Assembly: GCA_022824665.1 (NCBI GenBank)
Contig: JAJDZL010000132.1
Location: forward strand, 1 to 36,022
DNA from: Gammaproteobacteria bacterium
Lineage (GTDB): Bacteria > Pseudomonadota > Gammaproteobacteria > Arenicellales > JAJDZL01
Length of the DNA: 36,022 nucleotides
Direction: 5' to 3'
Below, piece after piece: positions 22,496-32,101 of the stretch (its first letter is position 1; each line of letters begins with the position of its first letter). Below the pieces are notes generated by a model that saw nothing but the letters and a program-made list of their open reading frames with translations, was not told the origin of the DNA and did not search any database. The translations under genes were made by a program, and so were the position numbers.

Positions 22496-23809
22496 TTGGA
22501 CGACATTCCTGTCGGCATATTATTAATCTCGCTTGCAGTGCTGATCTGCCTGTCAGCTTTTTTCTCTGCATCCGAGACGGCCACAATGGCCTTGAACCGG
22601 TATCGCCTTGCCGACCAGGCAGGCAAGAAAAATCGCAAAGCCATGATGCTGCAGAAGCTGATCCAGGAACCGGATCGGCTGCTAGGCACAATTTTACTCG
22701 GCAATAACCTGGTTAACAACGCCGCAGTTGCGATTACCACAATACTGGCCGTCAAGTTCTATGGCGAAGCCGGCGTCGCGATTTCAACGGTATTCATCAC
22801 CATTGTCATCCTGGTTTTCGCAGAAATCCCGCCGAAAACACTGGCCGCGATCTACCCGGAAAAAATTGCCTACTTCGCAGCCTTTTTTCTGAGTCTGCTG
22901 CAAAAGCTCGCCTATCCGTTTCTGTGGCTGATGAGCTGGCTTGTGAAATTGCTCAGAAAGTTTCCCATTTTCAATCAGGCAGATCACGGCTCGCACACGC
23001 TGGATTCAGACGCACTGCGGGCTGCAGTAAAAGCCTCAGAACAGCACTTTGAGCGAGATCACTATGAACTGCTGCTCGGCATTTTAGAGCTGGGTTCGCA
23101 AACTGTTGAAAGCATCATGGTACCACGCTCGGAAATTCACGCGATTGATCTCGACGACGAGCTCAGCGAAATCGTCGAGCAAATCGCCAAGGAAACGCAC
23201 GCGCGGCTGCCCGTTTACGACAAGTCATTTGAAATCATCAAGGGTGAGCTGGATATTCGCGAGCTGCTGCAAAAACACAGCATTGAAAATCTCACCAAGG
23301 AAAAAATCCTGGACAGCCTGAAAGACCCGATTTATTTGCCCGAAGATGCAAGGCTGGTGGAACAGATCCAAAGACTGCAGATTGCCGAGCGCAACATGGG
23401 CATCGTCATCGATGAGTATGGAGAAGTGATGGGGCTATTTACGCTGCATGAGCTGCTCTCACAGCTCGCAGGCGTCATTGGCGGCCCAATTCACGACAAG
23501 ATTCCAGGCATCGTCCAGGAAGAACAAGGCAGCTTCCTGGTCAGCGCAACCATGAGTATCCGGGACCTGAATCGGCTAATGAAATGGTATTTGCCGACCG
23601 CAGGACCCATTACACTCAATGGACTGATTATTGAACAGAATGAAGATATTCCGCAGCCGGGAATGAGCTTTAACATCAACGGATACATCGTCGAAACGGT
23701 GCGGGTCAGGGGTACTGCAGTTGACGTCGCACGCGTGTATCCCTATACTGAATCTACCAACGAACTCGCCACTGAAACTGATTCAGGCCAGGCCTCGATT
23801 ACAGACTGA
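22496..23809 (+). CDS. CNNM/CBS-domain transporter, CorB/YfjD (HlyC/CorC) type
   Basis: A 437-residue protein with the full layout of the CNNM (DUF21) family, linked to Mg2+/Co2+ transport. The transmembrane domain (about 1-150) starts SAFFSASETATMALNRYRL. A CBS pair (about 205-325) is introduced by SIMVPRSEIHAID, and a C-terminal CorC_HlyC domain (about 340-420) has DEYGEVMGLFTLHEL before it. The start is a TTG; alignment with YfjD, which begins MEHIS and reaches ASET-like residues at the same distance, supports it. It is divergent from ffh, and its stop lies two bases from that of tsaB. Confidence 0.88.
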   Translation: MDDIPVGILLISLAVLICLSAFFSASETATMALNRYRLADQAGKKNRKAMMLQKLIQEPDRLLGTILLGNNLVNNAAVAITTILAVKFYGEAGVAISTVFITIVILVFAEIPPKTLAAIYPEKIAYFAAFFLSLLQKLAYPFLWLMSWLVKLLRKFPIFNQADHGSHTLDSDALRAAVKASEQHFERDHYELLLGILELGSQTVESIMVPRSEIHAIDLDDELSEIVEQIAKETHARLPVYDKSFEIIKGELDIRELLQKHSIENLTKEKILDSLKDPIYLPEDARLVEQIQRLQIAERNMGIVIDEYGEVMGLFTLHELLSQLAGVIGGPIHDKIPGIVQEEQGSFLVSATMSIRDLNRLMKWYLPTAGPITLNGLIIEQNEDIPQPGMSFNINGYIVETVRVRGTAVDVARVYPYTESTNELATETDSGQASITD

Positions 23810-23811
23810 AT

Positions 23812-24471
23812 CTATGCGCTAAAGTATGGCGAGTGATAGTTCGGAATGGCAAGGGCAGCATCTTTGCCACCCTCGCTCGCGAACGACGCGGCACCCAGTT
23901 CAGCAATTTGCACCGCATGTGGCACCTCAGCGGGACTGGTCGCTGAAATGCACGCCTCGCCGGCGCTCTTAAGCAGCGCTTTTGCATGTAGGTCCCAGCC
24001 ACTGCCGGCACCGCACCAATCCGTGCCCTCAACATAAAATTCTGCGAGCGGCGTCAATCGCTCTTCACCATCGAGCTCCATCAGGCCCTGACTGTTGCGT
24101 CGATACCAGCCCCAGTAAATCTTCGCTCGTTTGGCATCCAGCGCAACTGCGACTTTGTCCGAGTCCAGACGCTGCGCAATGGCTGCCATACACGACACCG
24201 GTACGGTTGGCACCCCGAGTGCAAAGGCTATGCCCTGTGCTACCGCGGCGGCAATTCTAAGCCCGGTAAATGAACCCGGGCCGACACCAAATGCCACCGC
24301 GTCAATTTGGCTGATCGGTGTGCCGGCATCTGCCAGGAGGCGCTCGATCAGCACCAGCACAAACTGATTGTGGTTGCGTTCGGCCTTGAGCTGGTCAAAT
24401 GCAATCTCGCCATCGGCATAGAGCGCGACCGACAAAAGCTCATCTGATGAGTTGAGTGCCAATAGGTTCAA
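23812..24471 (-). CDS. tsaB: tRNA threonylcarbamoyladenosine biosynthesis protein TsaB
   Basis: TsaB is the TsaD partner in making t6A at A37 of ANN-reading tRNAs. Family features: VAFGVGPGSFTGLRIAAAVAQGIAFALGVPTVPVS, AVALDAKRAKIYWGWY, and a C-terminal YHSPYFSA. The frame remains open to 24579, but the family start is at NLLALNSSDELLSVAL. That makes the TTG at 24471 the best start and gives 219 residues. The TTG overlaps the stop of yoaA (TTGA), with GGGAG eleven bases upstream. E. coli also has yoaA directly before tsaB. Confidence 0.92.
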   Translation of the reverse strand: MNLLALNSSDELLSVALYADGEIAFDQLKAERNHNQFVLVLIERLLADAGTPISQIDAVAFGVGPGSFTGLRIAAAVAQGIAFALGVPTVPVSCMAAIAQRLDSDKVAVALDAKRAKIYWGWYRRNSQGLMELDGEERLTPLAEFYVEGTDWCGAGSGWDLHAKALLKSAGEACISATSPAEVPHAVQIAELGAASFASEGGKDAALAIPNYHSPYFSA

Positions 24472-26381
24472 GTCGAAAAAAACTCCCGCACCTTGCCGAC
24501 CGAATCGGTTTTTGGCATGGGTGGCAAACTTTCCAGAAACGCCTTGCCGTAGCCTTTCCGATAAATTCTGGGATCGCAAAGTATCAGCACGCCCCGATCA
24601 CCGACATCGCGGATGAGGCGCCCGGAACCTTGCTTCAGCGTCAGCACCGCATTGGGCACCTGGTAGTCATTGAAAAAACTCTTGCCGCTTTCTTCCATCA
24701 GGTTGCGCCTGGCGATCTCACGCGGCGTATTGAACGGCTGAAAGGGCAGTTTGTCGATGATCACGCAGGCCAGGGCATCCCCTTTTATGTCCACGCCTTC
24801 CCAAAAGCCCATGGTACCGAGCAGCACCGCATTGCCATCGCGCTTGAATTCACGCAGCAGCTGGGCATTGGATTTTTCGTACTGGCAAAGCAGTGTGTAG
24901 TCGATCCGATCAGCCAGATAGTTTCTCGCGGACTTCATTGATGCGCTGCTGGTAAATAGCGCCAGTACCCGCCCCCTGGTCAGTGGCACAATCTGCTCAA
25001 CCACCTCGGCAACCCGTCGATCAAACTCATCGCGGCTTGAATAAATCGGGGTCGGCATTTCAGGCGGGAAATACATCAAAGTGCACCTTTCAAAATCAAA
25101 CGGACTTTCCCAGCGGGCCGAAATCACTTCATTGAGTCCCATGCCATGCTGGAAATGGGAGAAATCCTCACCCACTGCCATTGTCGCAGAAGTGAAAATC
25201 CAGCTGCCCTTAAAATCTGCAATTCTTGGACCGTAAAACTGGCCTGGCTGCAGCGGCAGCCGATGGACCGAAAACCCCTTGGCACCCGTTTCACACCAGC
25301 TGGCCGTTTCAACGCTGTCTCTTTCAAAGATCGTTCTTGCATCGTCGACAATGGTGCCTAGCTGATCGCAGCAAACTTTAACGTCCTGCGATTGTTCAAT
25401 ATGCGGCTCAAGCAGTTTGATCGTATCGGCCAGGATATCGACCAACTGCCAGTAACGATCAACCCGGTCTGAGCTTTCCTCAAATTCAGCCAGCGAAAGC
25501 TGCGCATTGTCCTCACCAATCTCTTTGGCCAATGAGTCAGCGGTTTCAGACATCGTACGTGCAATTGAAGCAACCAAATTGGGGTCAAGGTCGCTGACTT
25601 GCGCGGCTGTTTCCAGATTGGCACAGAATTTTTCAAGCCGTTCCTTTGAGAACACGATGCCCAGCGTTTCCGCGGCAATCTCCAAGAACCGGTGAGCTTC
25701 ATCGACGATGACCACATCGGCTTTGTGCAGTATCCCGAATTCGTCATCCCATTGCTGAGTGACCGCGAGACTGAGAAGATTGTGGTTAACGACCAGCACA
25801 TCAGCCCGCTGCGCCTCGTTTCTCGCCTGATTGGCGAAGCAATCCTTCCAGAAATTGCAGTGTGGACCGACGCAGGTCTCCGCGGTTGCCGTCATCAGCT
25901 GACGCTCACTCTCGCGCATTTCATATTCGGAAATATCACCGTCGCCGCGCTCCATCACCCACTCATAAACCCGCTTGATCTTGCTGCCAAAATTCAAAAG
26001 GTCTGCCTGTTTAGTGGCCTGATCGTGACGCAGCAGACAAAGATAATTCGACCGTCCTTTCAGTATCTTTACCTTGGGATAGATTCCAAGCGTATCACAG
26101 ACTTGCGGAATGTCTTTCTGAAACAGCTGTTCCTGCAGATACTTGGTGCGCGTTGAGATGATGGTTTTCTTTTTGTTGAGCAATGGCGGGACCAGGTAGG
26201 CAAAGGTTTTGCCAGTACCGGTGCCCGATTCAACCAGTGCGACCTGCCCGGCCTGAATGGCTGCTTCAACCGACTCTGCCATCTCCCTTTGGCAGTCGCG
26301 CACAGAAAACCACTTGAGCTTGTGCGCGAATGGACCCTGCGGCCCTAGTGTTTCGAAACTGGTCGGCATGCCAGGCGCCAA
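24468..26381 (-). CDS. yoaA: DinG-family ATP-dependent DNA helicase YoaA
   Basis: YoaA is an XPD-like 5'-3' iron-sulfur helicase involved in replication repair. The 637 residues have Walker A ESGTGTGKTF (51-60), DEAH at 227-230 (VIVDEAHRF), and four Cys for the FeS cluster at 115, 170, 175 and 181 (NYLC, ETC, PHC, KDC). Late helicase motifs include VLALFTSSASMKSARNYL, the MGFWEGVDIKGDAL stretch and QGSGRLIRD. Length fits YoaA (E. coli about 636) rather than DinG (716). It lies 51 bases after dnaJ and overlaps tsaB by a few bases, so it may be transcribed with the chaperone operon. A minor start uncertainty exists between the Met residues at 1 and 5. Confidence 0.9.
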   Translation of the reverse strand: MAPGMPTSFETLGPQGPFAHKLKWFSVRDCQREMAESVEAAIQAGQVALVESGTGTGKTFAYLVPPLLNKKKTIISTRTKYLQEQLFQKDIPQVCDTLGIYPKVKILKGRSNYLCLLRHDQATKQADLLNFGSKIKRVYEWVMERGDGDISEYEMRESERQLMTATAETCVGPHCNFWKDCFANQARNEAQRADVLVVNHNLLSLAVTQQWDDEFGILHKADVVIVDEAHRFLEIAAETLGIVFSKERLEKFCANLETAAQVSDLDPNLVASIARTMSETADSLAKEIGEDNAQLSLAEFEESSDRVDRYWQLVDILADTIKLLEPHIEQSQDVKVCCDQLGTIVDDARTIFERDSVETASWCETGAKGFSVHRLPLQPGQFYGPRIADFKGSWIFTSATMAVGEDFSHFQHGMGLNEVISARWESPFDFERCTLMYFPPEMPTPIYSSRDEFDRRVAEVVEQIVPLTRGRVLALFTSSASMKSARNYLADRIDYTLLCQYEKSNAQLLREFKRDGNAVLLGTMGFWEGVDIKGDALACVIIDKLPFQPFNTPREIARRNLMEESGKSFFNDYQVPNAVLTLKQGSGRLIRDVGDRGVLILCDPRIYRKGYGKAFLESLPPMPKTDSVGKVREFFST

Positions 26382-26432
26382 GTCAACACCGTGATGCAGA
26401 TTGCCCGGGCCTGCAGGAAATAAAGGCGACTG

Positions 26433-27566
26433 CTACGCCGCGAGCCGGTCCCAAAAGGACTTGATGCGTTGCGTCCAGTTATTCTGATTGGGCGAATGGC
26501 GGGCGCCGCCTTTCTCAATCAGTTCATCGAATTCCTTCAGCAACGCCTTTTGTTTGCCGGTCAGTCCGACCGGCGTCTCAACGACCAGCTTACAGAAAAG
26601 ATTACCAATCTCGCTGGCTGCGCGGACATTACGAATCCCCTTGCCTCTGAGTCGCACCACCTTGCCCGATTGAGTTTCAGGGCGAACCTTTAGATTGGCG
26701 CGTCCGTCAAGTGTCGGAACTTCGACAGTCCCGCCCAGTGTCGCGGTACCAATGCTGATTGGCACCTCGCAGTAAATGTCGTTGCCGTCGCGCTGAAAGA
26801 TCGAGTGCGGTCGAATGCGGATTTGAACATACAGGTCGCCAGGCGCCACGCCTGCCCGGCCTGCTTCGCCCTTGCCGGCTATCCTGATTTGATTGCCATG
26901 ATCAATGCCGGCTGGGATTTGTATGGCAAGGCGTGTGGTCTCATGCATCCGGCCCTGTCCATCACACTTCGGGCACGGGTCGGTGATGACCGTACCCTGT
27001 CCGTGACACGCCGGGCAGGTTTGCTGCAGGGTAAACCCCAGCTGCTGCATGCGCACCTGTCCGTGTCCGCCGCAGGTCCCGCAGGTGCCTGGACGCGAAC
27101 CCCGACGGGCGCCTGTGCCATCACAGCCATCACAGCCAACCATTCTTGGCACATTTATCTCGGTTTCAACGCCGTGCACGGCATCTTCAAGGTCAATGTC
27201 AAGCGCATATTTGAGATTCGCACCCTGCGCCTGGCGGCTCGACTGTCGTCCGCCGCCAAAAATATCGCTGAAAAGATCCCCGAAGATATCGCCGAATCCG
27301 GCGCCGCCGGCACCGGAGAATCCAGAAGCCGCAAACCCTTCGAGCCCGTCGTGCCCAAAGCGATCATAACGGGCCCGGGCGTCCGTGTCCATGAGCACTT
27401 CACAGGCCTCTTTCGCTTCCTTGAACTTGGCCTCTGCTTCCTCAAGATTGTCCTGATTACGGTCCGGGTGATATTTCATCGCCAGGCGTCGATACGCCTG
27501 CTTTATATCGGATTCAGAAGCGTTCTTCTGAATACCAAGCACCTCGTAGTAATCACGCTTAGACAT
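26433..27566 (-). CDS. dnaJ: Chaperone protein DnaJ
   Basis: The Hsp40 co-chaperone that delivers substrates to DnaK. In the 377 residues the J domain (5-70) has HPD at 33-35. A Gly/Phe region (74-106) follows, then four zinc-binding CxxCxGxG motifs (145-152, 162-169, 184-191, 198-205) and the C-terminal substrate-binding domain. All key residues are intact. It lies 32 bases after dnaK in the hrcA-grpE-dnaK-dnaJ operon. The long plus-strand frame opposite it is a shadow. Confidence 0.98.
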   Translation of the reverse strand: MSKRDYYEVLGIQKNASESDIKQAYRRLAMKYHPDRNQDNLEEAEAKFKEAKEACEVLMDTDARARYDRFGHDGLEGFAASGFSGAGGAGFGDIFGDLFSDIFGGGRQSSRQAQGANLKYALDIDLEDAVHGVETEINVPRMVGCDGCDGTGARRGSRPGTCGTCGGHGQVRMQQLGFTLQQTCPACHGQGTVITDPCPKCDGQGRMHETTRLAIQIPAGIDHGNQIRIAGKGEAGRAGVAPGDLYVQIRIRPHSIFQRDGNDIYCEVPISIGTATLGGTVEVPTLDGRANLKVRPETQSGKVVRLRGKGIRNVRAASEIGNLFCKLVVETPVGLTGKQKALLKEFDELIEKGGARHSPNQNNWTQRIKSFWDRLAA

Positions 27567-27598
27567 GGCAGGTTTTTCTGTGGCAGTCGAGTCCCTGA

Positions 27599-29533
27599 CT
27601 ATCTTGTATCCTGGTCGTCTCGCACCTCTTCAAAGTCGGCATCAACAACGTCATCATTGGTGCTCGAATCAGATCCCGAATCAGTGCCGGTTTCAGCACC
27701 GCCCTGACCTTGCGATTGGGTGTAGGCTTTAGCAGCCAGTGCATGGCTTGCTGTACCCAGCGCTTCAGTCTTGGTCTTGATCTCGTCCGTATCGGCATCC
27801 GCTGCCAGGGCAGCCTCAAGGTCGCTAATGGCTGACTGAACGGCAGTTTTTTCCGACTCGTCAACCTGCTCGCCCAGATCTGTCATGGTTTTTTGGACTG
27901 AGTGAATCAGCCCTTCAGCCTGATTGCGCGCATCCACCTTGTCACGCTGCAGACGATCTTCATCGGCATGTTCCTCGGCTTCGCGCACCATGCGTTCGAT
28001 TTCCGCCTCATCCAAGCCTGAACTCGACTTGATCTCGATTCGGTTTTCTTTGCCGGTGGCCTTGTCCTTGGCCGATACGTGCATGATGCCGTTGGCATCG
28101 ATATCGAAGGTCACCTCGATCTGCGGCATCCCCCGCGGCGCCGGCGGAATGTCAGATAAATCAAATCTGCCCAGCGATTTGTTGTGCTGCGCCATCTCCC
28201 GTTCACCTTGAAGAACGTGCACTGTAACCGCAGTCTGATTATCGTCTGCGGTGGAAAACACCTGGGTTTCCTTGGTCGGTATCGTGGTGTTTTTCTTGAT
28301 CAGTTTGGTCATCACCCCGCCCAGGGTCTCAATGCCCAGCGACAGTGGCGTAACATCGAGCAGCAGCACGTCCTTGACGTCACCGCCGAGCACGCCACCC
28401 TGGATCGCGGCACCGGCAGCAACCGCTTCATCCGGGTTGACGTCTTTGCGAGCATCCTGACCAAAAATCTTGGCAACGGTCGACTGTACCTTGGGCATAC
28501 GGGTCTGCCCGCCAACCAGGATGACATCATCAATTTCCGACGCAGAAAGTCTGGCATCTTTGAGTGCAGTCTTGCACGGCTCGACAGTTCTTGCAATCAG
28601 GTCATCAACCAGTGACTCCAGCTTGGCTCGGGATACTTTGTAGTTCAGGTGTTTCGGACCGGACTGATCGGCAGTGATGTATGGCAGGTTCACCTCGGTC
28701 TGCGAACTGGAGGACAGCTCAATTTTGGCTTTTTCCGAGCCCTCCTTGAGCCGCTGCATGGCAAGCGGGTCGCCGCGCAGATCCATACCCTGATCCTTCT
28801 TGAACTCATCTGCGAGATAGTCAATCAACCGGCGGTCGAAGTCCTCACCGCCAAGGAAGGTGTCACCGTTGGTAGACAGCACCTCAAACTGGTGTTCACC
28901 GTCCACCTCGGCAATTTCAATGATTGAGATGTCGAATGTTCCACCGCCCAAGTCATAGACTGCGATCTTTCTGTCGCCCTGCTGCTTGTCCAGACCGTAG
29001 GCCAATGCAGCTGCGGTCGGCTCGTTGATGATTCGCTTGACTTCGAGCCCGGCAATTTTACCGGCATCCTTGGTGGCCTGGCGCTGCGAATCATTGAAGT
29101 AGGCCGGGACCGTAATTACAGCACCCGTCACCTCGCTGCCAAGATAGTCTTCAGCAGTCTGTTTGAGTTTTTGCAAAATTCGCGCAGCAACTTCCGGCGG
29201 CGCCATATCCTTATTGTCGGCTTCCACCCAGGCATCACCGTTGGCGGCCTTGATGATCTTGTAGGGCATGAGTTCGAGGTCCTGCTGGACTACTTTTTCG
29301 TTGAACTTGCGCCCGATCAGTCGTTTGACCGCGAATAAAGTGTTGTGCGGATTGGTCACTGCCTGACGTTTCGCTGACTGTCCCACCAGCACTTCATCGT
29401 CGGTGTAAGCAACAATCGAAGGTGTTGTTCGATCACCCTCGCGATTTTCAATTATTTTTGCACTGCCGCTGCCTTCGTAAACCGCCACACAGGAGTTGGT
29501 GGTTCCAAGGTCAATGCCAATAATCTTGCTCAT
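27599..29533 (-). CDS. dnaK: Molecular chaperone DnaK (Hsp70)
   Basis: The 644-residue protein begins [16 protein letters not shown] and has the second phosphate loop [14 protein letters not shown] and the [11 protein letters not shown] signature. The substrate-binding domain is complete, with a helical lid and the standard acidic end VVDADFEEV. It works with DnaJ and GrpE encoded around it. A near-consensus sigma-32 promoter lies about 60 bases before the ATG. A GGGAG SD lies six bases before the start. Confidence 0.98.
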   Translation of the reverse strand: MSKIIGIDLGTTNSCVAVYEGSGSAKIIENREGDRTTPSIVAYTDDEVLVGQSAKRQAVTNPHNTLFAVKRLIGRKFNEKVVQQDLELMPYKIIKAANGDAWVEADNKDMAPPEVAARILQKLKQTAEDYLGSEVTGAVITVPAYFNDSQRQATKDAGKIAGLEVKRIINEPTAAALAYGLDKQQGDRKIAVYDLGGGTFDISIIEIAEVDGEHQFEVLSTNGDTFLGGEDFDRRLIDYLADEFKKDQGMDLRGDPLAMQRLKEGSEKAKIELSSSSQTEVNLPYITADQSGPKHLNYKVSRAKLESLVDDLIARTVEPCKTALKDARLSASEIDDVILVGGQTRMPKVQSTVAKIFGQDARKDVNPDEAVAAGAAIQGGVLGGDVKDVLLLDVTPLSLGIETLGGVMTKLIKKNTTIPTKETQVFSTADDNQTAVTVHVLQGEREMAQHNKSLGRFDLSDIPPAPRGMPQIEVTFDIDANGIMHVSAKDKATGKENRIEIKSSSGLDEAEIERMVREAEEHADEDRLQRDKVDARNQAEGLIHSVQKTMTDLGEQVDESEKTAVQSAISDLEAALAADADTDEIKTKTEALGTASHALAAKAYTQSQGQGGAETGTDSGSDSSTNDDVVDADFEEVRDDQDTR

Positions 29534-29594
29534 GTTTCACTCCCAGATCATTAAGCAAAAGTTAAATGTTTGTTGAAATAGATTCTTATCGGTC

Positions 29595-29623
29595 TAAATA
29601 GGGTTCTATGTGTAAAAATCAAG
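29595..29623 (-). promoter_or_regulatory. Sigma-32 (heat shock) promoter of dnaK overlapping the end of grpE
   Basis: On the minus strand CTTGAT (29623-29618), fourteen bases, then CCCTATTTA (29603-29595). The E. coli dnaK P1 promoter, as I recall, has CTTGAT-N14-CCCCATTTA, so only one base differs and the spacing is the same. The -35 box contains the grpE stop codon. It would allow dnaK-dnaJ (and perhaps yoaA-tsaB) to be induced without hrcA-grpE. Confidence 0.72.
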
Positions 29624-30293
29624 CACTTTGAGGTCCATCGTCTGCAACGTCGCCCGACGCTTCGGCAGAGGGTTCAGTTTGCGGTATGCTGGCCGATACG
29701 ATCACCGACGCGGCACGCAGCAAACGATCATGAATCATGTACCCCGGCCGAAAAACCTCATAGATGTGATTGGGTGCCATATCTGCACTCGGTACCGAAG
29801 CCATCCCGGCGTGTTTGTTAGGGTCAAAGGGGTCACCAACTTCGGGTTCGATTTTACGAATCGATGCTTTTTCGAACACACTCAAAAGCTGTTTCCGAGT
29901 CAGCTCAATACCTTCCCGAATTGACTCGTTATCTGCTGCCTGGTCAATCTCGCAGGCTTTGTCCAGGCTCTCCATCACTTCGAGCAACGCTCTGGCAAAT
30001 TTGTCTATCGCAAATTTGCGGGCCTTTTCAAGCTCTGCCGCGTTGCGCTTGCGAAGATTGTCAAGCTCGGCAACCGCCCTGAGGTACGTTTCGCTCTTGT
30101 CTGCCAACTGCTGATTCAGATCTTCAATTTCTGATCGCAAAATATCTTCAACAAACTCAGCCGATTCATGTGACGCGGTGGACTCAGCTGTGGCACTGCC
30201 TTGAGCTTGTTCATCCTGTTCCACAATCACTTCGATTGAGTCATCGTTTAATTCATGTTTTTCCTGCTTTTTTTTACCCATAGACATTCCCAT
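29619..30293 (-). CDS. grpE: Nucleotide exchange factor GrpE
   Basis: GrpE releases ADP from DnaK. The 224-residue protein has an acidic, low-complexity N-terminus, then the long coiled coil (YLRAVAELDNLRKRNAAELEKARKFAIDKFARALLEVMESLD), and the C-terminal beta domain with EVGDPFDPNKHAGM and the VFRPGYMIHDRLLRAASVIVS ending. Three in-frame ATGs lie within the first five codons (MGMSMG), so the precise start is uncertain. The first is used here; GGGA before the third could serve it. It is preceded by hrcA and followed by dnaK. Confidence 0.96.
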   Translation of the reverse strand: MGMSMGKKKQEKHELNDDSIEVIVEQDEQAQGSATAESTASHESAEFVEDILRSEIEDLNQQLADKSETYLRAVAELDNLRKRNAAELEKARKFAIDKFARALLEVMESLDKACEIDQAADNESIREGIELTRKQLLSVFEKASIRKIEPEVGDPFDPNKHAGMASVPSADMAPNHIYEVFRPGYMIHDRLLRAASVIVSASIPQTEPSAEASGDVADDGPQSA

Positions 30294-30377
30294 AAAATCA
30301 GTTTGCCTGGTTGCGCAATGAATCGAGAGACAAGATAAGTCTCAAAACAAAGAATTCAAGAACCAAAGAGTAAGTTT

Positions 30378-31448
30378 TTAGTTCTGATTCAGGTGGGTCA
30401 ACGCGTTGCTCAGCATTTTCGCGGTGACATCGACAATCGGAATAACCCGATCGTATGGCATCCGCGTCGGACCAATGACACCAATCGCACCGAGGCTTTG
30501 GCCTTCCATTTCGTACGGTGCGGTAATCACGCTGCAGTCATCCAAACCATCATAGCCGGACTCACTGCCAATGAATATTGACACCCCGCGTGCCCGAACA
30601 CTCTGGTCAAGCAGGCTCAGCAGCGAGTGGCGTTTTTTGAAGGTTTCAAATATTTTCTTGATTTTTTCGATTGCCGCGAAGTCCGGCACGTTCAGCAAGT
30701 TCGCCTCGCCGCTTAGAACGACATCATCTTCAAAACGGTCATCGCGATCAAACACCCGATTGGCAATCGTAATGGCTGTGCGCATTAGCTTGTCAATCTG
30801 CTCGCGATCGCGTTTCATCTCCTTGACAAGAATTTCCTTGACCGCACCCAGGGATTTGCCGCGGTAGGTTTCGTTAAAGTAATTAGCCGCTTCAGTCAAC
30901 TCTGCCGCCGAGTACTTCCTGTGGTTGCTGATCACCCGGTTTTGCACCGTACCGTCTTCGGTCACCAAAATGACCAATGTGCGATTGCTTGTCAGGCGCA
31001 CGAACTCGATTTGCCGAAATTTCGAAGACGAAGCATCCGGCAGGAAAACAATACCTGCAAACTGCGTCACTTCGGACAGCAAGGTCGAAGCCGCCATCAT
31101 TAATTCTTTGGCATCTGTCTGTTCATTGAGGCGGTATTGAATTTCCAGCTCCTTGGCGGCGCGCAACGGACGAACCGTTAACAGGGTGTCGATAAACAGT
31201 CGATATCCCAGGGCCGTCGGTACCCGTCCGGCAGAGGTGTGTGGCGACTGAATCAGGCCCAGCTCTTCAAGGTCGGCCATGACGTTCCTGATGGTCGCCG
31301 CACTGAGCGCCAGTCCGGGCTCATGAGAAAGCGTGCGCGAGCCGATCGGCTGCCCCTGCTCTATGAAGCGCGCAATCAGCAGCCTTAGCAAGGTCTCGGA
31401 TCTTTCGTCGAGATTCAGATTGATTACGTTCTGATTTGTTGCCGGCAT
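30378..31448 (-). CDS. hrcA: Heat-inducible transcription repressor HrcA
   Basis: HrcA represses heat-shock operons by binding the CIRCE element, usually with GroEL help. The 356 residues have the N-terminal winged helix (LLRLLIARFIEQGQPIGSRTLSHEPGLALSAATIRNVMADLEELGLI, about 20-66), the SAGRVPTALGYRLFIDTLL hinge, and the GAF-like C-terminal domain with SVRARGVSIFIGSESG and the GAIGVIGPTRMPYDRVIPIVD signature. It heads the grpE-dnaK-dnaJ operon, and the stop lies 84 bases before grpE. No CIRCE element is seen near it, which is unusual. Confidence 0.96.
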   Translation of the reverse strand: MPATNQNVINLNLDERSETLLRLLIARFIEQGQPIGSRTLSHEPGLALSAATIRNVMADLEELGLIQSPHTSAGRVPTALGYRLFIDTLLTVRPLRAAKELEIQYRLNEQTDAKELMMAASTLLSEVTQFAGIVFLPDASSSKFRQIEFVRLTSNRTLVILVTEDGTVQNRVISNHRKYSAAELTEAANYFNETYRGKSLGAVKEILVKEMKRDREQIDKLMRTAITIANRVFDRDDRFEDDVVLSGEANLLNVPDFAAIEKIKKIFETFKKRHSLLSLLDQSVRARGVSIFIGSESGYDGLDDCSVITAPYEMEGQSLGAIGVIGPTRMPYDRVIPIVDVTAKMLSNALTHLNQN

Positions 31449-31507
31449 TTAAAAATTATTCCATACGAATTGACTCGAATCTGACAGATTTCATCGTTAA
31501 TGAAATT

Positions 31508-31536
31508 AGTATAAACCGAATGTAAGCCGATGGGAA
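31508..31536 (-). promoter_or_regulatory. Candidate sigma-70 promoter of hrcA
   Basis: On the minus strand TTCCCA (31536-31531) and TATACT (31513-31508) are separated by 17 bases. The -10 differs from consensus at one base and the -35 at two. It lies about 60 bases before the hrcA ATG. No inverted repeat of CIRCE type overlaps it. Confidence 0.45.
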
Positions 31537-32101
31537 TTGCGTCCGGGTGTCTTTTGTTCGATTGAGGCATCACTAAACGATCAATATATTGCGAGTATTT
31601 GCCGCCCGGCAGTACTCCATTTCACCCGGATTTTCCGACACCTTTGCAGTTTTCAAACTGCGTCTCGAACAGACACGTGCAGCCAGGATTACTCGTAAAT
31701 TAGTCTGTTGCGGTCATGTAAAATTGAATATGTTAGTTGCAAAATAGCGTCGGTAAGTCGCTCAGGCGATGCTTGGCGAGTTTAGATTCTGTCTGACGAT
31801 GTGCTGATGTCCGTCGCTAAATTCGCGCGGCCTTGAGGCCGATCAATGCCATTCACCAGGCGCGCAGTAAACGACCAGACAGTTAATTGACGTCAGAACA
31901 CGTACCGCCGCGAATTCAATTTCATATAACACTCGACAGGATTTGTTTTCTCTGAAGTTTTGCAGGCACTAAAACCATCGATGATTGTCAACGTAATTTG
32001 ACATTAACGGGTTAATGCGTCTGGTCTGTCGAAATTCAGAGTTGAATAAAAGGGGAAGTTCTCGGTTGATCAATCAGCGCTGCCTGTCAACTTTAAAAGT
32101 C
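31537..32101. other. Long non-coding region between hrcA and nadK
   Basis: No convincing gene is present in this divergent gap. Two tight hairpins occur: GCAGTT-TTCA-AACTGC (31646-31661) and CGGCC-TTGA-GGCCG (31828-31841). A divergent promoter pair is expected, but 565 bases is long for that, so a small RNA on either strand is possible though I cannot show one. The frame that extends nadK back to 32015 lacks family similarity. Confidence 0.4.

Noticed and set aside
26805-27707. 300-residue plus-strand frame opposite dnaJ
   Set aside because: It is antisense to an intact dnaJ, and its sequence mirrors the codon pattern of dnaJ; no family features.
30340-30365. Sigma-32 promoter before grpE (a CTTGAATT on the minus strand at about 30360)
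   Set aside because: The -35-like CTTGAA has no CCCCAT-type -10 at suitable distance.
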